Origin: an uncultured Alphaproteobacteria bacterium
Lineage (GTDB): Bacteria > Pseudomonadota > Alphaproteobacteria > Rs-D84
Direction of reading: 5' to 3'
Length of the DNA stretch: 64,000 nt
Assembly: GCA_949082785.1 (NCBI GenBank)
Contig: CARVLU010000005.1
Location: forward strand, 4,116-68,115
Made by a program: the position numbers and the translations under genes. Positions within the stretch are counted from its first letter, which is position 1, and the number at the start of each line of letters is the position of its first letter. Positions 25,590-31,099 of the stretch are shown piece after piece. The notes beneath the pieces are model-generated. The model had not been told where the DNA came from and did no database searches. It saw only the letters and a program-made list of their open reading frames with translations.

Positions 25590-25600
25590 TATGATATAGT
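25590..25600 (+). promoter_or_regulatory. Candidate -10 region of the divergent VirB6-like gene
   Basis: TATGAT (25590-25595) and TATAGT (25595-25600) end 3-8 bases before the ATG at 25604. No Shine-Dalgarno precedes it, so a leaderless mRNA is likely. The 50-bp gap to the minus-strand operon must hold both promoters. Confidence 0.45.
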
Positions 25601-25603
25601 TAA

Positions 25604-26899
25604 ATGGCAATGTGGCGCTTTAAAAAATTTTGGATTGTATTTTTATCCTTTCTGCCGTTTGGTGCGGGGGCGGTGGCGCCGTTTGTCGTGGGTGGTATTG
25701 CGGGTCTGGGGGTGATTGCGGGATTTTCCATTTATCGCACCGCCGCACCAGTCAACATGGCCGACGCGATGAATTTCTTTTCCACATGTTGGACGTGCCA
25801 GATGTTTTCCGACATTATGGCGACAATGTCGAATTTACTGCCGCGGGCGTATCACGCCATCGGCACCGTGATAATTCCGTTTGCGGCGGTGTTGACCGCG
25901 ATTTGGTTTGCCTGGCAATTGGTGTCGGGATATATGAATGCGCGCGTCGATGACCCCTGGACCATCAGCAGTAATTTCGGCAAACACCTGATAAAGCTGA
26001 CGTTTGTCATATCTTTGCTGGCGTTCCCGTTGCCGCGCCTGATAACAACGGTCGCCATTGAACCCATTTTTAATATCGGATTATCGCTGAACCGGATTGT
26101 GGCGGGCGACGACAAATTTGCCGAATGCGTTGTTGCAACCGCCATCGCCGACCCGGTATCAATCGACAGTGAATCTGCCGCACGCGGCGCGTTTTCACCA
26201 CGTCTGCGTCATAATTTGGCGTGCGAATTGGCCAACGTTCATCAAATGACGGGTCTGGGGATGACGGTGGGCTGGACAATGCTGAACATGGCGTTCAACG
26301 AAAAATACATGCACAAGATTATGTGGGACGTGCCGATTTTCCCAAATATACCGGTGTTCTTTGCGGGGTTGCTGATTTTGGTGCTGTTCTTTTTTGCATT
26401 GCTGCCGGTGCCGCTGTATTTCTTGGACGTCTTTATCACATTGTCGATGGATTTAATCATGTTGCCGCTGTTTCTGCTGGGCTGGCTGTTCAAGGGATGG
26501 TCGATTATCCCCGGCGGCGGCGGCAAATCGATTCAGGCGATTATTAACGACGTCGTCAAATCGACGGTCGGGATTGCGATGGTGGGCGTCTTTATCACGT
26601 TTACGGTGATGTTCCTGAATTCTGTTTTTGGCAATTGGGATGGTGCATCCGCATTGGCTGCGGCGATGGCGTCGGGCGATTCGACAATTTTGATGGACGG
26701 CCTGATGATGCGCAACGACAGTTTGATTACAATTGTGCTGATGGGGCTGTTTATTGCGATGTTTATGTCAATGATTCCGGCCCTGGTCCAGACTTTGTTT
26801 AACATTGAAATATCCCAGACAACGTATGAAAAAACGAAAAAGAACCTGGATATCATGTGGCAAAACATCAAAAAATGGTACGCCGCGATAAAAAAATAA
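25604..26899 (+). CDS. VirB6/TrbL-like inner membrane protein, paralogue 5 (divergent)
   Basis: 431 aa, transcribed away from the other four. It has an N-terminal hydrophobic anchor, C62-x2-C65 (CWTCQMFSDIM), a helix at ~85-107, the DPW motif, then strongly hydrophobic helices (IPVFFAGLLILVLFFFALLP, LDVFITLSMDLIMLPLFLLG, GIAMVGVFITFTVMFLNSVF, IVLMGLFIAMFMSMIPAL) and a basic tail ending KKWYAAIKK. It shares motif order with paralogue 3. An ATG two codons in (MWRF) is an alternative start. Five tandem VirB6-type genes recall the rvhB6 set of Rickettsiales. Confidence 0.62.
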   Translation: MAMWRFKKFWIVFLSFLPFGAGAVAPFVVGGIAGLGVIAGFSIYRTAAPVNMADAMNFFSTCWTCQMFSDIMATMSNLLPRAYHAIGTVIIPFAAVLTAIWFAWQLVSGYMNARVDDPWTISSNFGKHLIKLTFVISLLAFPLPRLITTVAIEPIFNIGLSLNRIVAGDDKFAECVVATAIADPVSIDSESAARGAFSPRLRHNLACELANVHQMTGLGMTVGWTMLNMAFNEKYMHKIMWDVPIFPNIPVFFAGLLILVLFFFALLPVPLYFLDVFITLSMDLIMLPLFLLGWLFKGWSIIPGGGGKSIQAIINDVVKSTVGIAMVGVFITFTVMFLNSVFGNWDGASALAAAMASGDSTILMDGLMMRNDSLITIVLMGLFIAMFMSMIPALVQTLFNIEISQTTYEKTKKNLDIMWQNIKKWYAAIKK

Positions 26900-26953
26900 A
26901 AAATCAAGCGCTTTATTTAACACCCCCCACTTTTTTGTGCATTTGGTTTCTGA

Positions 26954-26959
26954 TATAAT
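26954..26959 (+). promoter_or_regulatory. -10 element, leaderless arrangement
   Basis: TATAAT lies eight bases before the ATG at 26968 with no ribosome binding site between them. No convincing -35 is visible. Confidence 0.6.
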
Positions 26960-26967
26960 TCACATTG

Positions 26968-27477
26968 ATGAAAACGTTTCCGATTCTTTATTGGCCCCGC
27001 CGGACAAAGGATGACGCCGATTATCAATTGGCGCGCAAAACCATTAATAATGCGACGGGATTAATGCCGGAAATTATCACGGATGATTTGGATTTGGGGT
27101 CGCTGTTTGCGGCCAACCCGGATGCAACGGTTTATTTTCCGGTTTTTTGTGAATCGACCGGATGGTGGGGCGAATTGCTGGGGGCGGGCGCGGTTGTGAC
27201 GGACAAAATGATAATATCGTCCGAATGCCAATTAATGGTAATACGCCACGAAGATCGGGCGCGTTCCCGCGGTGGGACCCAGTTGTTGGCGGCGGAAATC
27301 TATCCGGCCAGCGGATTTTTCAAGAAAATGAATTCCGGGATTGCGACGGTTGCCGACATGTTGGCGACGGATGCCGGGACGATATTGGCACTGTTTTCGG
27401 GCCGGAACCAGTCACAGTTTATCAACGTACTGGAATCGACGGGGAATTCATATTTGGGCTGTATTGGCCGGTATTAA
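26968..27477 (+). CDS. Hypothetical cytoplasmic protein
   Basis: 169 aa starting MKTFPILYWPRRTKDDADYQ. The ATG at 26968 is preferred to a TTG one codon upstream. No signal peptide or membrane helix. It looks like a compact alpha/beta protein with aromatic-rich segments (ATVYFPVFCESTGWWGELLG) and a C-terminus SYLGCIGRY. Not recognised. It follows the VirB6-like gene by 68 bp and has its own -10, so it is probably a separate transcription unit ahead of rpmE. Confidence 0.65.
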   Translation: MKTFPILYWPRRTKDDADYQLARKTINNATGLMPEIITDDLDLGSLFAANPDATVYFPVFCESTGWWGELLGAGAVVTDKMIISSECQLMVIRHEDRARSRGGTQLLAAEIYPASGFFKKMNSGIATVADMLATDAGTILALFSGRNQSQFINVLESTGNSYLGCIGRY

Positions 27478-27512
27478 ACAAATTGGGACGCGCGGCGGCC
27501 CTTTAATAATGC

Positions 27513-27540
27513 TTGATTTCCTGAAAATTAAGGGTATAAT
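27513..27540 (+). promoter_or_regulatory. rpmE promoter
   Basis: TTGATT (27513-27518), 16-nt spacer, TATAAT (27535-27540). Transcription would start near 27547, giving a ~25-nt leader with AAAGGGTAAG before the ATG. Confidence 0.75.
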
Positions 27541-27571
27541 TCGCGGGCTAAAAAAATAAAAAGGGTAAGTT

Positions 27572-27784
27572 ATGAAACAAGGAATTCATCCCGAATATCA
27601 TGAAATTAACGTCACCATGACGGATGGCAAGACTGTAAAAATGTATTCTTCGGTCAAAAAAGACCTGGTTTTGTCCACGGACAACCTGAATCATTCTGCC
27701 TGGACCGGTCAACGCAGCAATACCGGGGACAAGGGTCAGCGCGCAGCGGAATTCAAATCCAAATTTGCCGGCTTTAATTTCTAA
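27572..27784 (+). CDS. rpmE: 50S ribosomal protein bL31
   Basis: The 70-aa protein begins MKQGIHPEYHEINVTMTDGK, diagnostic for bL31, and has the normal internal NHSAWTGQ segment (usual 'dshPfyTG'). The zinc-binding cysteines of C+ forms are absent, so this is a C- type. The leader has a good ribosome binding site. The inositol-phosphatase-like gene follows 30 bp downstream and is probably co-transcribed. Confidence 0.96.
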   Translation: MKQGIHPEYHEINVTMTDGKTVKMYSSVKKDLVLSTDNLNHSAWTGQRSNTGDKGQRAAEFKSKFAGFNF

Positions 27785-27814
27785 ATATCATCGGTCGGAC
27801 GGGGGGATACGCAC

Positions 27815-28522
27815 ATGGATTTGTTGATCAAGGGTTCGTCGGAATTAAACAAAATGTTTGCGGCATTGCAACGGACTGCGTCCGGTTTGCGCCGCGATTT
27901 TGGCGAAGTGGAAAATTTACAACAATCCCTGCGCGGTGCCCGCGACTTCGTGGCCAAGGCCGCCAACCGCATCGAAGAAAGTATTTTAAACGACCTGTTG
28001 CTGGTGCGTCCGGCGGCGGGTTTGTTGACGCCGAACGTATCGCGTGACGGTGATGGCCGTGACGAATTTGTGCTGGCACTGTCGGGGGCGCCGAATTTTG
28101 TCCGCGCCAATCCGCACTTTGCAATTTCATTGGCACTGCGTTCGAACGACGAAACAAAAATCGCATTGATTTATTCACCGATTGACGAACGTCTGTATTA
28201 CGCGGAACGCGGTGCGGGCGCATACGCATTTTCTGCATTTCATTCGGCAAAAATCCGTGTATCGAATTTGTCGAACCCGGCCGATTTGACGGTTGCATTT
28301 AATACCGCATCCCCGCGCCCGGGTATCATGGGCAACATCCGCATGACGGGATGCCCGGCATTGGATTTGGCATGGGTTGCGGCGGGCCGTTTGGATGCAT
28401 ATGTATCTGACCCGTTGGATTATGCCGAAATCGCCGCCGGCGAACTGATTCTGGCCGAAGCGGGGGGTACCCTGGAAATGGGCGCCGATTTAATCGCCAC
28501 CAATGGCCGGGTTGAATTATAA
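27815..28522 (+). CDS. Inositol monophosphatase family protein, catalytically degenerate (SuhB-like)
   Basis: The 235-aa protein aligns along its length with IMPase/SuhB: an N-terminal helix region (EESILNDLLLVRP), PNFVRANPHFAISLALRSND, YAERGAGAYAF, and the C-terminal LDLAWVAAGRLDAYVSD and ILAEAGG. The metal-binding motif D-P-x-D-G-T is replaced by LALSGA (Asp to Leu87 and Ser90), the W-D-x-A-A-G motif reads A-E-I-A-A-G, and no GEES-like motif is seen. It should not bind the catalytic metals. The reading frame is intact and the fold core kept, so it is probably a functional pseudoenzyme, perhaps in an SuhB-like structural role with NusA. Confidence 0.85.
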   Translation: MDLLIKGSSELNKMFAALQRTASGLRRDFGEVENLQQSLRGARDFVAKAANRIEESILNDLLLVRPAAGLLTPNVSRDGDGRDEFVLALSGAPNFVRANPHFAISLALRSNDETKIALIYSPIDERLYYAERGAGAYAFSAFHSAKIRVSNLSNPADLTVAFNTASPRPGIMGNIRMTGCPALDLAWVAAGRLDAYVSDPLDYAEIAAGELILAEAGGTLEMGADLIATNGRVEL

Positions 28523-28524
28523 AA

Positions 28525-28550
28525 ATCCCCCCGTATGGGGGATTTTTTTT
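28525..28550 (+). terminator. Intrinsic terminator
   Basis: CCCCC-GTAT-GGGGG stem with flanking AT pairs and eight T, directly after the stop at 28522. It is followed by the same 20-bp junction to REP as at 2321 and 63654. Confidence 0.9.
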
Positions 28551-28559
28551 ATCCCCGTT

Positions 28560-28596
28560 GTCATTGCGAGCAAGCGTAGCGCGCGCGGCAATCCAG
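28560..28596. repeat. REP-like single unit
   Basis: GTCATTGCGAG ... GGCAATCCAG with inner stem CGCGC (variant AAGCGTAGCGCGCG). It sits between the host terminator and the terminator of HTH copy 2. Confidence 0.88.
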
Positions 28597-28597
28597 T

Positions 28598-28621
28598 AAT
28601 AAAATCCCCCGTTCGGGGGAT
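28598..28621 (-). terminator. Terminator of HTH cassette copy 2
   Basis: On the minus strand ATCCCCC-GAAC-GGGGGAT followed by TTTATTA, four bases past the HTH stop codon. Confidence 0.8.
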
Positions 28622-28625
28622 GGCA

Positions 28626-28853
28626 TTACAAATTATCGCGGCTGCGTTTTATCACCAACAGTGCAAACGCACCGTGAAAGAAACGACGCAGCGTCCCTTC
28701 GGCGAACAGGTCGTGGCCACGTTCACATTTCTGATAATCTTTCTTGTTCATTTTCAATAATTTTGCCGCGTCGGCAACACTGATTTTCAAATGTTGGCGC
28801 GCATGGCGCATAATATTGCCGTAATACTGGGCATCGATTAATAATTTTGCCAT
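28626..28853 (-). CDS. Small XRE-like helix-turn-helix protein, cassette copy 2
   Basis: 75 aa, MAKLLIDAQYYGNIMRHARQ at the N-terminus; HTH core ISVADAAKLLKMNKKDYQKCERG. It carries the 'HDLFAEGT' version of the segment after ERG, as copy 4 does. The C-terminus LRRFFHGAFALLVIKRSRDNL is shared by all copies. The ribosome binding site AAAAGGAG sits 8 nt from ATG. It converges on the IMPase-like gene. Confidence 0.85.
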   Translation of the reverse strand: MAKLLIDAQYYGNIMRHARQHLKISVADAAKLLKMNKKDYQKCERGHDLFAEGTLRRFFHGAFALLVIKRSRDNL

Positions 28854-29100
28854 AGTTTAAACTCCTTTTAAGTTATTAAAACACCGCCCGTAAAAGCACA
28901 GGCGGTTGGAGGTTCAAAGCTATTCACAGAAATAGTGTGGTTTATTCAATATATTCACCACCCTCCAACCAATGGTTGGAATGTTTTTTGTCTTCGCAGA
29001 CATCTGTGATATGGGCTTTGATACCCTACACCGGTTACCCAATGCGTGTGAATTATATCGCATCACGCGCGAATGTTCAAGGGATTTAAATTTATTGGTG
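28854..29100 (-). promoter_or_regulatory. Promoter and structured 5' leader of HTH cassette copy 2
   Basis: TTGAAC (29080-29075), 17-nt spacer, TATAAT (29057-29052). The leader has GGGT/GCCC, TGTCT-GCGA-AGACA (GNRA loop), CCAACC-ATT-GGTTGG, GTGGT/ACCAC, CTATT/AATAG, CCTCCAACC, ACCGCC/GGCGGT-GTTTT and AAAAGGAG. It belongs to the subtype with the GNRA hairpin, like copy 1. Confidence 0.82.
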
Positions 29101-29114
29101 TGTGGGTTAATTTA

Positions 29115-29598
29115 CTGGATTGCCACGCGGCGGCGTACCGCCTTGCTCGCAATGACAAGGGGGATGCAGTTCCTGGAAATTAGACACCGTTGTCATTGCG
29201 AGTGCAGTGACGCAATCCAGTGAATAGTGGTCTGTTCCTTATTATCTGGATTGCCGCGCGCGCTACGCTTGCTCGCAATGACAAAGGAGATGCAGTGCCA
29301 AGCAATTCAACACCGTTGTCATTGCGAGTGTAACGAAGCAATCCAGTGAATAGTGGTCTGTTCCTTATTATCTGGATTGCCACGCGCGCTACGCTTGCTC
29401 GCAATGACAAAGGGGATGCAGTTCCTGGAAATCAAACACTGTTGTCATTGCGAGTGTAACGAAGCAATCCAGTGAATGGTGGTCTGTTCCTTATTATCTG
29501 GATTGCCACGCGCGCTACGCTTACTCGCAATGACAAAGGAGATACAGTTCCTGGAAATTAAACACCGTTGTCATTGCGAGTGTAACGAAGCAATCCAG
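29115..29598. repeat. REP-like array (eight units)
   Basis: Opposed palindromic units alternate with two linkers (ATGCAGTTCCTGGAAAT type and GTGAATAGTGGTCTGTTCC type), with a repeat period of about 120-126 bp. Inner stems vary: ACGCGGCGGCGTACCGCC, GCGCGCGCTACGCTTGC, TGTAACGAAG. Confidence 0.92.
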
Positions 29599-29635
29599 TC
29601 GGTTATGCCGCGCGGATGCGCGTACCACCCACCCC

Positions 29636-29662
29636 CATAAAAAATCCCCCATTCGGGGGGAT
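29636..29662 (-). terminator. Terminator of the OmpA-like lipoprotein gene
   Basis: On the minus strand ATCCCCC-CGAA-TGGGGGAT then six T, beginning at the stop codon. Positions 29590-29650 are identical to 37114-37174. Confidence 0.85.
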
Positions 29663-29663
29663 T

Positions 29664-30311
29664 TTATTTATTCGGGATGATTTTGATTTCCACGCGACGG
29701 TTCTGCTGGCGCCCGGCGGCGGTCGCATTCGACGCAATCGGATTCGACGGTCCCATGCCCATGATTTCAAACCGGGTGGATTTTACCCCCTGGCCCTGTA
29801 AATAGGCGGCCACGGCCGTCGCGCGTTGCTTTGACAATGTCATGTTATACGCGTCCGACCCCGTATTATCGGTAAAGCCCATAACCATCACGGTCGAATT
29901 GCTGTATTTATTCAAAACCTTGGCCACGGAATTCAGTGTCGCATAAAATCCAGCATTGATGTCTGCGGAATCTGTTTTAAATGTGATGTTGCCCGGCATA
30001 ATTAAACGAATGCTGTCATCGGTGCGTTCAACGCTGACCCCGGTTGATGCCAGTTCCGCGCGCAGTTCGGCTTCTTGGACATCCAGATAGTATCCAACGC
30101 CGCCGCCAACCGCCGCCCCGGCCAGGCCACCCACAATGGCACCGGTGCCGCTTTTCTTGGCAACCAATGCGCCCGTCGCCGCACCGGTGGCCGCACCGAT
30201 GGCGGTGCCCCAGACAGCCTTGGACGTTTGGGATTGGCCGGTATAAGGATTGGTTGTGGTGCACGCCGCCAACAATCCGGTCAGCGCACATAATGTGACA
30301 AATTTTTTCAT
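29664..30311 (-). CDS. OmpA-family lipoprotein with glycine zipper
   Basis: 215 aa starting MKKFVTLCALTGLLAACTTT at 30311; the lipobox LAAC gives a lipidated Cys. Residues ~30-75 form a glycine-zipper stretch (GTAIGAATGAATGALVAKKS, GAIVGGLAGAAVGGGVGYYL). The C-terminal domain is a full OmpA peptidoglycan-binding domain: ITFKTDSADINAGFYATLNS, VMVMGFTDNTGSDAYNMTLS, RATAVAAYL and NRRVEIKI. This is the YiaD/Pal-like layout tying the outer membrane to peptidoglycan. An ATG seven codons upstream would not change the lipobox. Confidence 0.93.
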   Translation of the reverse strand: MKKFVTLCALTGLLAACTTTNPYTGQSQTSKAVWGTAIGAATGAATGALVAKKSGTGAIVGGLAGAAVGGGVGYYLDVQEAELRAELASTGVSVERTDDSIRLIMPGNITFKTDSADINAGFYATLNSVAKVLNKYSNSTVMVMGFTDNTGSDAYNMTLSKQRATAVAAYLQGQGVKSTRFEIMGMGPSNPIASNATAAGRQQNRRVEIKIIPNK

Positions 30312-30381
30312 TTGTAATTCCCCCTTTTTCACAGGGGTATTTTACCCCATTTTTCCCAAAAACACAAAAAATAATAATGGG

Positions 30382-30437
30382 CAAAAAATAAATCGCCATA
30401 AATGGCGATTAAATCTTTGGTGGGTGTTGAGGGACTC
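30382..30437. repeat. 56-bp direct repeat, copy A (truncated tRNA-Val 3' end plus terminator)
   Basis: Identical to 30549-30604. It contains the last 20 nt of tRNA-Val (with CCA) and its downstream terminator hairpin, without the rest of the tRNA. Confidence 0.95.
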
Positions 30438-30548
30438 CCTGGCGCGGGGCGCGGCGGGGCATTCGTTCCCGTCCGCGTTGCGGACTGCGCGCGCCCCAAT
30501 GGCGCGCTGACTCATAGTCAAACCCCGGGTTTTCGTCCCCAACCCATA
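30438..30548. other. GC-rich segment with three adjacent hairpins between the direct repeats
   Basis: Consecutive perfect inverted repeats: GTCCGC-GTT-GCGGAC (30471-30485), GCGCGCC-CCAAT-GGCGCGC (30489-30507), TGACT-CAT-AGTCA (30508-30520). No ORF with a plausible start is seen. It may encode a structured RNA or be the remnant of an inserted element. Confidence 0.6.
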
Positions 30549-30604
30549 CAAAAAATAAATCGCCATAAATGGCGATTAAATCTTTGGTGGGTGTTGAGGG
30601 ACTC
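30549..30604. repeat. 56-bp direct repeat, copy B (within intact tRNA-Val and its terminator)
   Basis: Identical to 30382-30437, offset 167 bp. This copy is part of the complete tRNA-Val gene. Confidence 0.95.
30550..30577 (-). terminator. Terminator of tRNA-Val
   Basis: On the minus strand AATCGCCAT-TT-ATGGCGATT (9-bp stem) followed by TATTTTTTG, eight bases after the CCA end. Confidence 0.85.
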
Positions 30605-30661
30605 AAACCCCCGACCCTCTCGGTGTAAACGAGATGCTCTAATCAACTGAGCTAAACACCC
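30585..30661 (-). tRNA. tRNA-Val (anticodon TAC)
   Basis: The 77-nt minus-strand gene folds as a cloverleaf: acceptor GGGTGTT/AACACCC, D-arm with TAGCTCAGTTGATTAGAGC, anticodon stem TCTCG/CGAGA with loop TTTACAC (anticodon TAC), T-arm GGGGGTTTGAGTCCCTC, and an encoded CCA end. Its product is charged by ValS, encoded at 8735-11137. Confidence 0.97.
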
Positions 30662-30703
30662 AAAGCCCCACGATTATAACAGAGTTTTTTCATATTGCAA
30701 TAT

Positions 30704-30727
30704 TAAAAAACGCCGCATCCGCGGCGT
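30704..30727 (-). terminator. Terminator of ybaB
   Basis: On the minus strand ACGCCGC-GGAT-GCGGCGT followed by TTTTT, five bases after the ybaB stop. Confidence 0.88.
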
Positions 30728-30731
30728 ATCT

Positions 30732-31031
30732 TTATTCCGGCATCGGCATTCCGGCGGTGGCTTCGCCCATGATGCGGTCGATGGTGGCATCGGCCTTGGC
30801 CTTGGCATCAATGAACGCCGTTTTCACCGCATCGACAACCGCGTCTGCGCCGCGCGACAAAATCGCGGGGTTAATCGTCAGATTCAACAAATCGTATTTG
30901 CCCGACATTTCAACGATGCAGTCGCCCGCACCGGCCAACCCTTTGACACTGGTTTTGCCCAACAAATCCTGGGCGGCGGCCACTTTGTCCTGTAATTCTT
31001 TGGCCTGTTGCATTAATGCGTCCATATCCAT
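30732..31031 (-). CDS. ybaB: YbaB/EbfC family nucleoid-associated protein
   Basis: 99 aa from the ATG at 31031 (MDMDALMQQAKELQDKVAAA), which has AGGGG upstream; a ten-residue extension is rejected. The domain is typical: a long N-terminal helix, the beta strands VKGLAGAGDCIVEMSGKYDL and LLNLTINPAIL, then helix VVDAVKTAFIDAKAKADATI, ending near MGEATAGMPMPE. YbaB/EbfC dimers bind DNA with little specificity. It is often paired with dnaX and recR; here it follows pnp instead. Confidence 0.93.
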   Translation of the reverse strand: MDMDALMQQAKELQDKVAAAQDLLGKTSVKGLAGAGDCIVEMSGKYDLLNLTINPAILSRGADAVVDAVKTAFIDAKAKADATIDRIMGEATAGMPMPE

Positions 31032-31099
31032 GGTGATTCCCCTGTGGTTAATGATAAACAATGCGGGGACGCGGATATGCCCGCGCCCCCGGGTGGTTG

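Noticed and set aside
30402..30650. 82-aa frame across the tRNA-Val gene
   Set aside because: It runs through the tRNA and both direct repeats; sequence such as WVLRDSNPRPSRCKRDAL is the familiar spurious translation of a tRNA gene.
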